64,000 nucleotides of DNA from Lyngbya sp. CCAP 1446/10 (GTDB taxonomy: Bacteria > Cyanobacteriota > Cyanobacteriia > Cyanobacteriales > Microcoleaceae). Positions 47,101-58,800 of this stretch are shown here, piece by piece. Location: positions 4,200 through 68,199 of the forward strand of contig NZ_JAIGNI010000029.1 of the NCBI RefSeq assembly GCF_026130175.1, read 5' to 3'. Position numbers and translations under genes: made by a program. Below the pieces are notes generated by a model. That model was not told where the DNA came from and searched no databases. It saw nothing but the letters and a program-made list of their open reading frames with translations. How positions within the stretch are numbered: the stretch's first letter is position 1; every line of letters starts with the position of its first letter.

Positions 47101-47406
47101 TTCATACTGCGGCAAATTATCGGAATTCAACGTCGCCGAACCTAGCTGCAAACTGCCAGAATTCCCGTGAGAAAAAATGTGAATTTGGTCTACAGTTCCC
47201 CCCGCAGCAGCAATTGTTTGCAGTTTCGCAGTAATTTGCTCGACTCCGTTGCTATTTTTATCTAAAATGATTGTCTCAGCATTCCCGATCACGCCCCCCG
47301 CCAGGGTTTGATAGTCATCTAAGTCCGAGTCAATGAAGACAAGAGATTTAGAACGAGACTTGCCGAGAACAGACTGTGAATCAATACTGGTAAAAGTTGA
47401 GTTCAT
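44188..47406 (-). CDS. DUF4347 / beta-helix / RTX secreted protein (paralogue A)
   Basis: 1072 residues from ATG 47406 ([13 protein letters not shown]), chosen because the paralogue at 47933 begins [11 protein letters not shown]; an in-frame start 51 bases upstream is less likely. DUF4347 (about 20-175, [50 protein letters not shown]) is followed by a right-handed parallel beta-helix with choice-of-anchor type repeats ([29 protein letters not shown]). A PTPTP linker and about 200 residues of RTX nonapeptides end in [15 protein letters not shown]. Type I secretion and calcium-dependent folding are expected. The role is probably cell-surface or matrix; DUF4347 may be a cysteine-peptidase-like domain (inference). 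Confidence 0.9.
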   Translation of the reverse strand: MNSTFTSIDSQSVLGKSRSKSLVFIDSDLDDYQTLAGGVIGNAETIILDKNSNGVEQITAKLQTIAAAGGTVDQIHIFSHGNSGSLQLGSATLNSDNLPQYESQLQGWRTALSDQADIMLYGCDVAAGDGSDFVDRLSELTGADIAASSDRTGRGGNWNLEFTKGDIEAPLALTPEAMANYQGTLATVTVTNSNDSGPGSLRSAIASAAAGDTIQFASTLANQTITLTSGQLVINKNLTIDAISASNLTISGNNTSRVILTEGSTNVTLKNLIVANGKVSGTDPNNETTSSGGGIQTGGNSTLTLENCQVNNNVAGFGGGIYTGFRSTTTVINSKFSGNDGSLASNTERGGGAIATKSGGVLNIRDSEFTNNKGSYGGAVNNLLGSMTIENSKFTGNRTDKGPGGAVYVDGANASGPNATPGPVAGNIIIRGSTFDGNIGTGEGGGSFLFGYNQDKVVLENSTFVNNKAIKNAAGQGGSGGGVRHGNVDLTVTNTTFANNTADDNGGGLWIGEDGNVSIVNSTFSGNTAAKQGGGIVVGNRDSFSTNIVNSTLAKNTAGEYSGGIATFGNQPITVKNSIFDSNTAGNPFKVKYQTGRALIDGGNNLQFPAKLTTGDPNDNNATASITIADPKLGPLQNINGAFVLPLLVGSPAIDTGTGAGAPAKDQRGVTRPADGDGNGSAIVDIGAFEFTTTVTPTPTPTPTPTPTPTPTPTPTPTPTPTPAPTPTPIPAPTPTPIPVPTPTPTPDKDDCLLDDLTAPDFDSAAITPNPVQQTINGGDTTDFIMGGNINDSINGQAGNDTLYGMGGNDNIQGGADNDSIFGNEGSDFISGDAGNDTIYGGKDNDTVVGGDGDDFLRGDIGKDTVAGGVGNDTIFGGKDDDILLGEDGDDYILGNLGNDTINAGNGNDIVFGNEGTDLIFGGSGNDTLYGGKENDSLDGGEGNDLLFGNNENDVLCGDIGNDTLYGGKGNDILSGGSGSDFLSGDVGDDTLTGGSGNDVFLLNQGLGSDIITDFHKGEDLIGLNPSLSFNQLSITSSNNQTLISVTGTNQLLAKLNGVAPGTLTASDFITL

Positions 47407-47810
47407 TTTGCATACCCTATGATCGTGTTTACTATTTGCTGGTAGATTCACCTTCAAGGCAGAAGGATCTCTGATGCTGCCTTCACTCGGTCGAATTAAA
47501 ACCTCCGCGATAAATCGGGGGATTTCAATTAAGAAGAAAACCAGGTTTTCCTCGATGATTTAAATTCGTGAAGTGCATCAAAATTCAAATTCTGGTAGGT
47601 GGCAATTGCTGTTATTTCAATTAACCGTAGAGGATGTAATGTCAATCCTGAAAAGAGATGCTGCGGTTCCGAATTACTGAGGATTGATTTAGCGCTGCAT
47701 ACATTCGTCTTACCTAGAACCATAAAATCTGCACTCCTGCTCGGTCAATCTCACCTGGAAAGCGCGATCGCAAAAAGTTCCAAAAAATCCGAAATTTAGG
47801 TAACTAACAG

Positions 47811-47873
47811 TAGGGTGCGTCAGGGAGAAAATCCTTGGTCTTTCGTCAAAACATTCAGCCCTGACGCACCTAC
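47811..47873. repeat. Short inverted-repeat element (TAGGGTGCGTCAGGG type)
   Basis: Imperfect inverted repeats TAGGGTGCGTCAGGG / CCCTGACGCACCTA around a 33 bp centre. Related GTAGGGTGCG sequence lies at 18966-18975. Typical small dispersed palindrome of cyanobacteria; the rest of the 47407-47932 spacer shows no supported gene. Confidence 0.75.
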
Positions 47874-47932
47874 AAAAACTAACAGATGTCGTGCCAGTAG
47901 TAAGGTGCGCGTTCACACCCTACCAGAGGCAA

Positions 47933-50900
47933 TTAGATTGTTACCTGAGTGAAATCGCTAGCAGCGAGAGTACCGGGTAAACCGTTCAGTTTCGCTAACA
48001 ATTGATTAGTCCCAGTGACGCTAATCAAAGTTTGATTGTTGCTAGACGTAATACTGAGTTGATTGAAACTCAAACCGGGAGCCAATCCAATTAAATCCTC
48101 GCCCTTGCGGAAATCAGTAATGATGTCGCTACCCACACTTTTAGTTAGGAAAAACACATCACTTCCCGAACCGCCAGTCAAAGTATCATCTCCTACATCG
48201 CCGGAAAGGAAATCGGAACCAGCACCGCCAATGAGGAGATCGTTACCCTTACCGCCGTAAAGCGTATCATTACCGACGTTGCCCGCAAGCACATCGTTTT
48301 CATTGTTACCGAATAGCAAGTCGTTGCCCTCACCGCCAGCGAGACTGTCGTTGTCTTTGCCACCGTAAAGAGTGTCATTTTCCGCCTCACCAAAAATCAG
48401 GTCTGCACCTTCATTGCCGAACACAAGATCGTTGCCGTTTCCAGCACTAATTGTGTCATTTCCTAAGTTACCCAAAAGGTAGTCGTCCCCATCTTCACCG
48501 AGCAAGATATCGTCATCTTTGCCGCCAAAAATAGTGTCGTTGCCCATACCGCCGGCAACAGTATCTTTGCCGAGATCTCCCATTAACGAGTCGTTGCCAT
48601 CCCCGCCAACAATAGTGTCATTATCTTTGCCGCCACTGACGGTATCGTTGCCAGCGCCACCTTGGATAAAATCGTTGCCATTATTGCCGAAGAGCAAGTC
48701 ATTATCCGCACCACCATCAATGTTGTCATTGCCGCCCATGCCGTAGAGAGTGTCGTTACCGGCAAGTCCGTTAATCGACTCGTTGATGCCACCGCCCATG
48801 ATGAAATCGTCTGTGTTACCGCCGTTGAGAGTTTGTTGGGCGGGGTTGGGGGCGATCGTAGCAGGGTCGAGTTGCGGGGGGTTGAGACCATCCAGCGGGG
48901 AACCATCCCCAGCCGGAGTTGGAGTCGGCGCGGGTGTGGGAGTTGGCGCGGGTGTTGGAGTCGGAGTTGGAGTCGGCGCGGGTGTGGGAGTCGGCGCCGG
49001 AGTCGGTGTGGGAGTGGGAGTTGGCGCGGGCGTTGGAGTCGGCGCGGGAGTCGGTGTCGGAGTTGGAGTCGGCGCGGGTGTGGGAGTCGGCGCCGGAGTC
49101 GGTGTGGGAGTGGGAGTTGGCGCGGGCGTTGGAGTCGGCGCGGGAGTCGGTGTCGGTGTGGGAGTTGGCGCGGGTGTGGGAGTTGGCGCCGGAGTCGGTG
49201 TGGGTACGACTGCACTGCTGTATTCAAAAGAGCCACTGTCAACGATCGCACCTGGAATGGTATCGCCATCTTGAGGGCGAGTCACACCACGCTGATCCGC
49301 AGCAGGCGCACCACTTGCAACCCCTTTATCAATTGCCGGACTTCCGAGCAGCAGAGGCCTGACGAAAGCGCCGTTGATATTTTGCAGAGGGCCGAGTTTG
49401 GCGTCTGCGATCGTCACACTTGCCGTAGCATTGACATCGCTGCCGTCATTGGGGTTTTTTGCAGGCCATTGAAAATTCCCTCCTTGATCGGCGTATTGGG
49501 CAGTGACGTGTTGCTGAATTCCCCAAGGGTTTCCTCCGTTAGCCGCTGTATTGTTGGAAAAAATCGTGTTTTTGAGGGTGACATTATTGGCATCGGCGAA
49601 GATACCTCCACCAACCCAGCCGGCGCTATTATCGGCGATCGTCGTGTTGACAATAGTTGTAGGTGCACCAAGAGTCATTGCACCGCCGAGTTTGTTGAAA
49701 TCACCAGCAGCAAACACCGTGGAGTTGCCAGAAAACGTACTGTTAGTAATCGTAGCAGGGGCATTGCTTGTCCACAGACCACCACCTTGATTGTTGGCTT
49801 TGTTGCCAGCAAAGGTGGTGTTGGTAATGGTCAATCCCTGGTTGGTGCTGTCGCTCAAATTCGTTACCGCACCACCGTTTCCAGAACCTCCACCGTTGGG
49901 TAGCGCCAGAATTTCGTTATTTTGGAAGGTGCTATTTTCCAAAATTACCTTGTCTTGGCTGCCGGTGAACAGATAAGCTGCTCCTCCTTCGCCCCGACCT
50001 TTATTGTCTTGAAATACGCTGCCACTAATCCGAATTGTGCCGGAAGCTTCAGTTGTAGAACTAGCTCTGTCTGTGTAAACTGCGCCACCAAAACCCCTTA
50101 AAAAGGGATTATCTTGGCCTGTTGCGTAAACGGCTGCGGTGGTGTCGTTGCCGATGAATCGGGAGTTTTCAATTGTTAACTTGCCTTGAAGGCTGTTAAT
50201 TGCTCCACCATTAATTCCTTTGTTGTTGGTGAAGTCGCTGTTGGTGACAGTAAAAGTTTTGGAGCTCAAAAAGCCGATCGCACCTGCACCGCGTTCGTCA
50301 TTACCTGCGGTGGCGATGTTGCCGTTAAATTTACTGTTCGATACTGCCAGGGTATTGTTGAAATTACCGAAAATTGCGCCACCACCTTGATCGGCAACGT
50401 TGTTATTGAACTGAACGTTGTCTACTGTGAGGCTTACTTCGTCGGTTGTGCCGATCGCGCCACCTGTCCCAGTCGTTTTACCGTTGACAATAGAGAGATT
50501 TTTGACGGCAAAATTCGTGGCAGTCACAACGTTTGCATTGACAAAAAAGGCGCGGGATGCGTTATTACCGCTGATGGTTAAACCCGCGGCGGCCGTGCCG
50601 TCAATGGTGATATTTTTGCCAGCAGGAATATCGAGTTGACCGCTGGTGAGGGTGATGGTTTGACCAGCCAAACCGGGAGCGAAGGTAATTGTATCACCAG
50701 CTACAGCGGAGGCGATCGCAGCCCTTAACGAACCTGCTCCGCTATCGCTATTGTTGGCTACAACGATAGTAGCTAAATCACCTTGGTAATTTGCCATTGC
50801 CGAAGACTGTAAAGCTAAAGGAGATTCTATTTGACCCTTAGCAAATTCTAAGTTCCAGTCGCCGTCTTTGCCGGTGATATTGGTAGACGCGGCAACGTCA

Positions 50901-51328
50901 GCTCCAGTAAATTCACTGAATTTGTTAACGAAATTAGCACCTGTACCTGCTGCTACATCGCAGCCGTACAGCATGATGTCTGCTTGTGGGGCGAGTGAAG
51001 TTTGCCACTTTTCCAACTGGCTTTTATATTGCTCGATGTTATCTGAACCCAGAGCGGTATTACCCAGTTGTACGCTGCCAGAACTCCCGTGAGAAATAAT
51101 GTGAACCGAATCGATCGCCCCATTACTAGAGGCATATTTTCCAATTTCAGAGGTAATTTCTTCGATGCCATTTTTAGTGCGATCGAGTATTACCACCTGC
51201 TGTCCTGGCAGCACTCCTGCGGCAATTGACTCGTAATCTTCCACACCAGAATCAATGAAGACTAAGGAACGGGGTGGCAGTTTTTCTAAAGAAAGTTGTG
51301 AGTTAACTTGAGCGAACGTAGAACTCAT
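47933..51328 (-). CDS. DUF4347 / beta-helix / RTX secreted protein (paralogue B)
   Basis: 1131 residues, same domain order as the neighbour at 44188: DUF4347 (about 15-170, [36 protein letters not shown]), beta-helix (about 190-690), a Pro/Thr/Ala linker of about 110 residues built from APTPTPTP repeats, RTX repeats and an end almost identical to the neighbour ([20 protein letters not shown]). The linker is the most different part. ATG with GGAG 8 nt upstream. Tandem duplication of an ancestral gene is evident. Predicted export by type I secretion; the function is unknown. Confidence 0.92.
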   Translation of the reverse strand: MSSTFAQVNSQLSLEKLPPRSLVFIDSGVEDYESIAAGVLPGQQVVILDRTKNGIEEITSEIGKYASSNGAIDSVHIISHGSSGSVQLGNTALGSDNIEQYKSQLEKWQTSLAPQADIMLYGCDVAAGTGANFVNKFSEFTGADVAASTNITGKDGDWNLEFAKGQIESPLALQSSAMANYQGDLATIVVANNSDSGAGSLRAAIASAVAGDTITFAPGLAGQTITLTSGQLDIPAGKNITIDGTAAAGLTISGNNASRAFFVNANVVTATNFAVKNLSIVNGKTTGTGGAIGTTDEVSLTVDNVQFNNNVADQGGGAIFGNFNNTLAVSNSKFNGNIATAGNDERGAGAIGFLSSKTFTVTNSDFTNNKGINGGAINSLQGKLTIENSRFIGNDTTAAVYATGQDNPFLRGFGGAVYTDRASSTTEASGTIRISGSVFQDNKGRGEGGAAYLFTGSQDKVILENSTFQNNEILALPNGGGSGNGGAVTNLSDSTNQGLTITNTTFAGNKANNQGGGLWTSNAPATITNSTFSGNSTVFAAGDFNKLGGAMTLGAPTTIVNTTIADNSAGWVGGGIFADANNVTLKNTIFSNNTAANGGNPWGIQQHVTAQYADQGGNFQWPAKNPNDGSDVNATASVTIADAKLGPLQNINGAFVRPLLLGSPAIDKGVASGAPAADQRGVTRPQDGDTIPGAIVDSGSFEYSSAVVPTPTPAPTPTPAPTPTPTPTPAPTPTPAPTPTPTPTPAPTPTPAPTPTPTPTPAPTPTPAPTPTPTPTPAPTPTPAPTPTPTPTPAPTPTPAPTPTPAGDGSPLDGLNPPQLDPATIAPNPAQQTLNGGNTDDFIMGGGINESINGLAGNDTLYGMGGNDNIDGGADNDLLFGNNGNDFIQGGAGNDTVSGGKDNDTIVGGDGNDSLMGDLGKDTVAGGMGNDTIFGGKDDDILLGEDGDDYLLGNLGNDTISAGNGNDLVFGNEGADLIFGEAENDTLYGGKDNDSLAGGEGNDLLFGNNENDVLAGNVGNDTLYGGKGNDLLIGGAGSDFLSGDVGDDTLTGGSGSDVFFLTKSVGSDIITDFRKGEDLIGLAPGLSFNQLSITSSNNQTLISVTGTNQLLAKLNGLPGTLAASDFTQVTI

Positions 51329-52314
51329 ATTTGATACTCCATTATGGGCGTTATTGGTAGATACAGCCCTAGAGTAATCTTATCAGTCTTGTTTGATTAC
51401 ATATTAACACAAATTTTTGGTTTAGTGCAATATTGAAAAGTTTTTTTTGAACATCTTTTGATCCGGATTTACTTTTGAGCGCTTGTAGGAACTGGGATTT
51501 TTGACTGCAATCACTGGGGAGTAAATAACAAAAATTATCGGGAACATTTAAATAAATTTAGCTTCTACTAGCCGAATTTTGTCATAAAAATGGGCGGTTG
51601 AAACCGTATCTATATAAACAAAACCCGATTTCAGAAAGGTTGAATATCGGGCGGTTTAAATTACCTTATTTTCTTTACCCCACGGAGGTGAAATACCCTT
51701 CCCGAAGGCTAAAGCGTTTTTATAGACGCGGTTTTAACCGCCGTCTAATCTGATATTAAATGTTGGTTAATCGATCGCAATTAAGTTGTTTTTGTGCTGC
51801 CGCGCGTACTTTGGGAAATGCCGTAGTTACTACAAAGGTTATGAGAATTATTGAGCGGGAGTTGATCTGATCGATCGCACATTCAGTCAAATTTAATCGT
51901 TGATTGCGATCGCCCCTACATCCGCTAATGAGCGTTGCACTCTAGCCAGTTGCCCTCAGCACGCTCCACATCCTCAATTAAATCTCTCCTTAATTAGCAA
52001 ACAGTCGATCGCCCGTGCGGTCGTTGCTGAGTGTGTCGATATCTCGATCGGCATAAGCCAAGGTAATATTCTTGATAAGTATGTGGGTACATATAAACAT
52101 TAGATTCGGAGTTTCAAACCGCTGGAGTCAGATCATCGGAAATTGGTAGTGACCTGGTTTGTTTCGCCGATCTTTATCAACCTACATATTAGTCTCGCCT
52201 ATTTCTGGGATGCTGCCATCCGCGATCGCACGGAATTTATGTTCTGCATATTTTCCCAAACGGCCGGCAGGCCCGTAATTACCGATCGATCCTGTATCCT
52301 GGCATTAACATCGC
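51329..52314. other. Intergenic region without a supported gene
   Basis: Nearly 1 kb. It includes the paralogue B promoter side, an AT-rich stretch, and at 51723-51742 TAGACGCGGTTTTAACCGCC, the tail of the dispersed palindrome also present at 34263 and related to 23047. Frames of 60-75 codons exist but have no ribosome site or protein-like composition. Confidence 0.5.
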
Positions 52315-53811
52315 TCAAGATTCTGTGGAAGATGGCGGTTTTTTCCCAGAATTCCGAATATTAATAATCTTGTTGAGGGCATCGAACCAAAAACTAGCTC
52401 CCATTGAAATAGCTACGCCACTCAATATCCAACCAAACAATTTTGCGATCAAAGCCGGCAACAATAAATTACCCTGCGCGTCTATTTCTAACCTGTTCGG
52501 TTCGCTCCATCCAAAAGGCAGAGCTACATTATCCAAAGCTCGATCGACATCCTGCTGAACTTGGCTCAGACCGGTTAAATTATCTAATTTAGTCTTAGCG
52601 TTTTTTTCCACCAACTGCTGAGCATACAAATTGACAGTCGATCGCAGCATCGAATCCTTCGACAACCGATTAACAATATGAATGCTATCAGCATTAACGG
52701 TAATCGCGATCGCAGTTCCCAGCAAAATCGCCACCCCTCTAGAATTCCGCTTGTAAACCCCCGAAGCGCGCTCCATCGATTGGTCAAACCAAACTTCAAT
52801 TTCTTGCTGAAACCGCTGCAACTGGTCTTGAGTATCTCCGCCACCTGTTTCAGCGCGCTGAGCTAAAATATAAAGACTGCGTTTCAAAGATTCTGGCATA
52901 CTGTCCAAGGTTTCTTGAATTTGCTTGTAAATCGGACTCTCCTCTCTCTCATCCATAATTTGTGCTACCGTCTCCTGAGTTTTGCTAACTTTCCTCACAG
53001 TATTTAACAGATTACTCAAACTGGGTTGCAGTTGCGCCCGCAGCGCCGCCCGCTCAAATTCGCTATCAAAACTCGCCTTAACAAAAGCCATCTGTCTCTG
53101 AAATTCTCTCCCTCCCAGCTCGGTTTCTGGCAGATAAACCTGAGAATCATTAATATAAAATCCCAACTTTTCCGACATCCGATCTAAACTGTTGTTCAAA
53201 CTTCCCAAATCGTTTTTATAATCTTCAACAACTCGATTGAACTCCGCAGTCAGCCAGCCAAATTCTTGTTCAATAATCGGTTTAGTAGACTCCGGCAGAT
53301 TCAGACCCTCTCCAATCACTTGAATTTGTGCCAACTGTAAATCTTTAAATCTTTCCAGTCTACTTTTAGAGAGCGATTCCACCAAACGAGAAATTTTTAA
53401 AGTATCCAAAAGGCTCGCAGCAAAACTATCTGCTGGAATATAAGAAGGCCCACTTGATTTATTACCAAAAATATTTTTAGTCCCAGTGATTTGGAGGAAA
53501 AAATGCCCCAAACGGTGCGTAATAGAGCGGAATCCCTCTGGTAAAAGTCCTTTCGCTCCCTGATTCAAATCCTTGATGATTGGATTGGCGTAAATTGAAT
53601 TAGCCAACTGTCCGACTCGCTGAAATTGCACCGAATCTTTCGCGCCTTCGCTGCCTCCAGAAATCAGCACTTCGATCGACTTTTTTAAATGTTCCGCCCG
53701 CCACTGCAAAACAGTAGCAATCAATTCCTGAATTTCGGAAGCTAGCAAGCTTAATGTCAGGTAGATAAACACTAAGCCAATGATAATATCTATAATTACA
53801 GGCAAGTTCAT
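52315..53811 (-). CDS. Integral membrane protein of unknown function
   Basis: 498 residues. An N-terminal membrane helix (VIIDIIIGLVFIYLTLSLLA) is followed by about 330 residues of soluble, largely helical sequence with Gln/Glu/Leu-rich coiled coil. Further helices lie near residues 355-375 (GVAILLGTAIAITVN) and 450-475 (LIAKLFGWILSGVAISMGAS), then the motif FWFDALNKIINIRNSGKKP. That last motif recurs in a bacterial family without known function, as I recall; I cannot give its name. The gene is divergent from the GT39 gene (74 bp apart), and its start has GGGGAAA upstream. Confidence 0.75.
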   Translation of the reverse strand: MNLPVIIDIIIGLVFIYLTLSLLASEIQELIATVLQWRAEHLKKSIEVLISGGSEGAKDSVQFQRVGQLANSIYANPIIKDLNQGAKGLLPEGFRSITHRLGHFFLQITGTKNIFGNKSSGPSYIPADSFAASLLDTLKISRLVESLSKSRLERFKDLQLAQIQVIGEGLNLPESTKPIIEQEFGWLTAEFNRVVEDYKNDLGSLNNSLDRMSEKLGFYINDSQVYLPETELGGREFQRQMAFVKASFDSEFERAALRAQLQPSLSNLLNTVRKVSKTQETVAQIMDEREESPIYKQIQETLDSMPESLKRSLYILAQRAETGGGDTQDQLQRFQQEIEVWFDQSMERASGVYKRNSRGVAILLGTAIAITVNADSIHIVNRLSKDSMLRSTVNLYAQQLVEKNAKTKLDNLTGLSQVQQDVDRALDNVALPFGWSEPNRLEIDAQGNLLLPALIAKLFGWILSGVAISMGASFWFDALNKIINIRNSGKKPPSSTES

Positions 53812-53885
53812 GGTATTTCCCCGATCGCAAATAACTGCTGTCTAAGTTTACCTTCTCTTTGGGACGCTAAAAACTCTCTTAAGTT

Positions 53886-55547
53886 ATGTCAGAAATCTTT
53901 CCATTCCCAGACCGCAAACCGAAAACTCGCTTCAATGACAGCTTGACAGACAAACTGTGGATACTGGCTTTGCTGTTGGCTGCGGTGCTAATTTTTGGGC
54001 TGAATCTGGGCGGCGTGGCGTTGCGGGATTGGGATGAAGGGATTGCAGCCCAGGTAAGCCGGGAAATTTGGCGCGGCAATTTAAATTGGCTATATCCAAC
54101 GATCGGCTCCGTGCCTTATTTGAACAAGCCGCCGCTGGTACACTGGCTGATCGGGCTGTGTTTTGGCGCCGGCGGTGTCAGCGAATTGACGGCGAGGTTG
54201 GTACCGGCGATGCTGACAGCGGCTTCAGTGCCCCTGCTTTACGCCATTGGGCGGGAGTTGTATCCGCAGCGCTCGATCGCCATTTTTTCGGCTCTCGTTT
54301 ACCTAACGCTGCTTCCGGTAGTGCGGCACGGACGTTTGGCGATGTTAGACGGAGCAGTTTTGTGTTTTTTGCTCGTCTCGATGTGGTGTTTGCTGCGATC
54401 GCGCCGTGACTTGCGCTACGCCTTGGGGGCGGGGATCGGGTTCGGACTCATTTGTTTGACTAAGGGCGTGATGTTGGGGCTGTTGCTGGGCGCGATCGGC
54501 TTTATTTTCCTGGTTTGGGATACCCCGCGACTCCTCACTTGTGGCTATCTTTGGGGCGGATTGGCGATCGGAACTTTCCCCGTAGCGGGTTGGTATTTTG
54601 CCCAATGGCTGCACTACGGCCAAGATTTCATCAACGCTAATTTACTTAACCAATCTTTCCGACGCATTTGGGAAACATTAGGAAATCACGAAGGCCCGCC
54701 CTGGTATTATCTTTTAGAAATTTTAGAATCAGCTTGGCCGTGGCAGTTATTTTATCTGCAAGGGCTGTATTTGAGTTGGGAAAATCGCAATTTTCCTGGG
54801 CCAAAATTAGTATTAGTTTGGACGGGAGTATATCTGCTCGCTATTTCTGTGATGAATACCAAATTGCCTTGGTATGTTTTACCAGTTTATCCAGCTTTTG
54901 CTCTAGCTGTTGGCAGCTATCTCGCTGAAGTTTGGGAGCAAATGTGGCTACCGGAAGAGCAGATCAAAGATGAAGCAGAAGAACATTTTAATGCTATATC
55001 TTTGTTACCTCATCCCGCGATTTTTGGAATAATAGCAGTAGTTGCTGTCGTCGGTTGTGTGTACTTCAGCGGCTTGCTAAGGCTGGGCGGACAAATTGTG
55101 TCTCCCCAGCGAGATTTGCAATTAATAATGATGTTTTTAGCTTTGACAATGACACTGGCTGGCGTATTACTGCACCGCAAAGATCGACAGTTTTTATTGG
55201 TTTTAATTTGGGGAACTTACGTCACGCTGTTAGTATTTGTGGCTTCTGATAACTGGGTTTGGGAACTAGCGGAGGATTATCCAGTTAAGCCGATCGCCGA
55301 AATTGTCCGCCAAGGAACCCCAGTCGGTCAGGAAATCTTCACCTCTCATAAATTACCTCGTCCGTCGCTGAATTTTTATAGTGAAAGACAAGTGATTGTC
55401 GCCGACGGGCTGACACTTAAAGAGAAATGGCAATCTCTCCCGCAACCTTATTTTCTGTTGGAAAAACCTGTGTTAAAACATTTAGCTTTGGAGAATGCTG
55501 AGGTTGTGAAAACAGCGGACGATTGGGTTTTAGTCACTAGAAAATAA
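53886..55547 (+). CDS. Glycosyltransferase family 39 (ArnT/PMT-type) membrane protein
   Basis: 553 residues with about twelve membrane helices. The N-terminal loop has the diagnostic acidic motif RDWDEGIAAQVSREIWR (Asp-Glu of the catalytic loop), followed by WLYPTIGSVPYLNKPPLVHW. Further conserved pieces are RHGRLAMLDGAV and NHEGPPWYYLLEIL. GT39 enzymes use polyprenyl-phosphate sugars to glycosylate lipids or proteins on the outer face of the inner membrane. The C-terminal about 100 residues form a small soluble domain. It stands alone. Acceptor unknown. Confidence 0.9.
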   Translation: MSEIFPFPDRKPKTRFNDSLTDKLWILALLLAAVLIFGLNLGGVALRDWDEGIAAQVSREIWRGNLNWLYPTIGSVPYLNKPPLVHWLIGLCFGAGGVSELTARLVPAMLTAASVPLLYAIGRELYPQRSIAIFSALVYLTLLPVVRHGRLAMLDGAVLCFLLVSMWCLLRSRRDLRYALGAGIGFGLICLTKGVMLGLLLGAIGFIFLVWDTPRLLTCGYLWGGLAIGTFPVAGWYFAQWLHYGQDFINANLLNQSFRRIWETLGNHEGPPWYYLLEILESAWPWQLFYLQGLYLSWENRNFPGPKLVLVWTGVYLLAISVMNTKLPWYVLPVYPAFALAVGSYLAEVWEQMWLPEEQIKDEAEEHFNAISLLPHPAIFGIIAVVAVVGCVYFSGLLRLGGQIVSPQRDLQLIMMFLALTMTLAGVLLHRKDRQFLLVLIWGTYVTLLVFVASDNWVWELAEDYPVKPIAEIVRQGTPVGQEIFTSHKLPRPSLNFYSERQVIVADGLTLKEKWQSLPQPYFLLEKPVLKHLALENAEVVKTADDWVLVTRK

Positions 55548-55583
55548 GTGCAGCAATGAGAGTTAATATAGCCCAATATACTT

Positions 55584-55721
55584 CAATACGGTTCACTTAA
55601 GAAAGATCCACCCTAACCCCCTTAAAAAGGGGGGGACAAGAATGCCCTCAAAGTCCCCCGACTATCCGGGGGATTTAGGGGGATCTCCGGGGGTATAAAT
55701 AGTGTTAAATGAACCGTATTG
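55584..55721. mobile_element. MITE-like palindromic element, copy 3
   Basis: 12 bp inverted repeats CAATACGGTTCA / TGAACCGTATTG around a core with GATCCACCCTAACCCCCTTA, AAGGGGGGGACAAGAATGCC, TCAAAGTCCCCC and GGGGGATTTAGGGGGATC. Outer arms share nothing with the other two copies. Confidence 0.78.
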
Positions 55722-55826
55722 CAATATACTTGGGTGAGCGCTATATGTCATTGCGCTCTCGTATAGCGAACCAATCGCCTGGACTATGGCGCAATAAGCT
55801 TGGGTTAGCTAAGCGTGTCCGACCTC

Positions 55827-55874
55827 GCAATGACAGTGAGATTGCTTCGTTCCTGGCAATGACAGTGAGATTGC
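55827..55874. repeat. Two direct copies of GCAATGACAGTGAGATTGC
   Basis: 19 bp identical units at 55827-55845 and 55856-55874 (29 bp apart), downstream of the palindromic element. A 60-codon frame across this spacer is built of repeat sequence and is not a gene. Confidence 0.75.
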
Positions 55875-55899
55875 GATGCAAACGGACATGATCTAACAG

Positions 55900-58800
55900 C
55901 TAACAATCAACAGCTTGCTGTTCTATTTTTAACGCCGCTGCGACTCTTTGATATTCCGCCTCAACCTGTTGTAAAAGCCCGCAGGAGTGCCCAGATAAAG
56001 GCTGGTTCGCATTTGTCCCCATCCGGCCCATGATTTCGAGTTCCTCGCACAACTCAAACAAGCGAAAAGCACCGAGAGTTCCGCTAATCGATTTCAAGGA
56101 GTGAGCCGATCGCCTTAAAGCTAGCGGATCGGCATTGCTGAGGGCCACAGAGATGCCTCGCAGCAGTTGGGGAGCTGTTTCGAGGTAAATGTCGATCACC
56201 TCCTCCAAAGCTTCCACATCTCGCAGTCCTTCTATAATCTTGGGATTCAGGCAATCGCCAGTTTTTGGTAAAGCCCGATCGACATTTGATACATCACACC
56301 CGACAACTGCGGGAGAATTGGGCATTTTCACTTGTTGATTTTCCGCCACAGCCCCATTCGATCGCGATTTACACGCGCTCAAAGCTCGTACCAACTCCTC
56401 AATGGCGATCGGCTTACTCAAATAATCGTCCATCCCCGCAGCCATGCACTCTTCGCGATCGCCCTGCATCGCATTTGCCGTCATCGCCACAATCCAAGGG
56501 CTCGTCGATTTTAGATTTTGGATTTTGGATTTTGGATTGTTAGATTGTTCGTCAGTTTCAGAAACTTCTGATTCTCCCGTGGGATTTTCTGAGGTAAAAT
56601 CCTCTAAAAATTGCTCGCGGATGCGGCGGGTAGCTTCCAAACCGTCCATTTCCGGCATTTGCACATCCATCAGCACCACATCGTAAGGTTGGCGGCGCAA
56701 AGCTTCCAGCACTTCGATACCGTTTCCTGCCACATCCGCGCGATACCCCATCCGCTGCAAAATTTGCAAAGCTACCTTCTGATTCACCAAATGATCGTCA
56801 GCCAGCAGAATCCGCAGAGGTAAGTTATCCGCCAGTAGGGGTATGCTTTGCAAGAAAGGCTTATTGGTGTGCTGTACTCTAATTTCAGTTGCCTGTTTGC
56901 CAAAAATATTGATTAAAACATTGTAAAGCTGAGATTGTTTGATCGGCTTGTTCAAAAAAGCAGCAAAATCTACCTCGATCGCAGGGGTGTTAATTTCTTG
57001 TCTGCCGATCGAAGTTAGCATCACTAACGGCAACTTTTGGCGATCGGGATACTGGCGAATTTGGGCAGCTAAATCCAACCCGTCCATTCCCGGCATTTGC
57101 ATATCCAAAATTGCCAAGTCAAACTCTTCTTTGGCAGCGATCCAATCTAAAGCCAAACGAGCCGAAGCTGAAGCCCTAGGCACCATTCCCCAAGATTGAG
57201 CTTGCAGAGTCAAAATTTGGCGGTTGGTAGCATTGTCATCGACAATTAAGACTCGCTTACCAGCTAATTCTGGTTGAGAATTGCTCAAGTTAACTGGTAA
57301 TGAACTATTGGAGCCAGAAACAATCGTGCTGAAATAAAAGGTAGAGCCTACTGATTTGGGATTTTGGTCGATCGGCTGGTTGCTGAGTACAGATTTGCCA
57401 GAGCAATATTTTTCAGCAATTTCACAAGATTCTCCCCATTCCAAATCAAAAACTGCCGCTTGAAAATCTGCGGGAGGATTGCCCGCAATACAACCCATAC
57501 TTTCCACCCACATCCTGCCGCCCATCATTTCTGCCAAACGCTTGCTAATTGCCAAACCTAATCCGGTGCCGCCGTAGTGCCGGCTCGTTGAAGAATCAAC
57601 CTGGCTGAAAGATTTAAACAGTCGATCCATGCGATCGCCCGGAATGCCGATACCAGTATCTTTAACCGCAAATTGTATTTCGTATAGTTGGTTAATTGCT
57701 AGTGGTTCGCCATTAATTTCGGGCGGTTCTTGATCGTCGATCATGGACAATGCAAGCTTTTTGGCTGTCACCGAAAGCACCACTTCTCCTGCTTGGGTAA
57801 ATTTCACAGCATTGCTGAGCAAGTTGATTAAAATTTGCCTCAAGCGGGCGCTGTCGCCGATCGCCGTTGGTGGTACGGAGCGATCGATCAAGTAACCCAA
57901 TTCCAGTTTTTTTTCTGCCGCCTTGGTAGCTACCAAGTCGAGAGATTCCTCAATGCAAGTGCGGATGTCAAACGGATGTTCCTCCAAGTCCAATTTGCCC
58001 GACTCAATTTTCGAGAAATCTAGAATATCGTTGATCAGCGTCAGCAAAGCATCGCCGCTGCTGCGGATAGTTTCTACAAAATCACACTGTTCGCGAGTTA
58101 AGCTCGTATCTAGCAGTAAACCAGTCATGCCGATGACTCCATTCATCGGAGTGCGAATTTCGTGGCTCATGGTGGCTAAAAATTCACTTTTTGCTCTGGT
58201 AGCCGCCAGTGCTTCGTCGCGAGCTTTTGCCAAATCTACGCCTGTTTGCTGGTGTTCTAGTTCGCTTCCTACCCACTGAGCCATCAGTTTCACCAACTCT
58301 CTGTCTACAACTCGGAATGGTTCTGTTAGAGGAGTCTGAGCAAAGAAGCATAGAGTGCCGTAAACTTCACCTGCCACCGTGACGGGAATGCCCATATAAG
58401 CTTCGATATTGAAGGCAGGAACGCCCGTATTTAAGGACAAACCCGAAAACCTCACCGACTCAAAGTACATCGGTTCTGTTGACATTGCCGTAGCCACGCA
58501 GAAGGTTTTTTCCAAATCGTAGATTTCTGATTTGGCGATCGACTCATCGGGACATTCAACAGCCATTATTTGATAGTTGTCGCCTTGAATGCGGGACAAA
58601 ATTCCCACGGACAGGTTTAGCTGTCGGCATCCCATTCCCAGCAGTTCTTGGAGGCGCAAATCAAACGTAGAAAGGATGCCCTGGGGGTCTGTACGGGGAG
58701 CCGAAATCACTTGGTACAAAGTTTTAATGGCAGCTTCGCTTTCTCGCAATTCTTGCTCTGTTTGCTTCCGCAGGCTGATGTCGCGGGAAACGCCGATAAT

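Noticed and set aside
47529-47723. 64-codon minus-strand frame upstream of paralogue A
   Set aside because: No ribosome site, no recognised pattern; lies in repeat-rich spacer.
51900-52103. 67-codon plus-strand frame
   Set aside because: No ribosome site and HIP1-rich intergenic composition.
55709-55891. 60-codon plus-strand frame
   Set aside because: Built from the end of a palindromic element and two GCAATGACAGTGAGATTGC repeats.
58270-58700. GAF of the 1449-residue kinase as a second bilin domain
   Set aside because: No Cys-His at the canonical place and no DXCF; a generic GAF.
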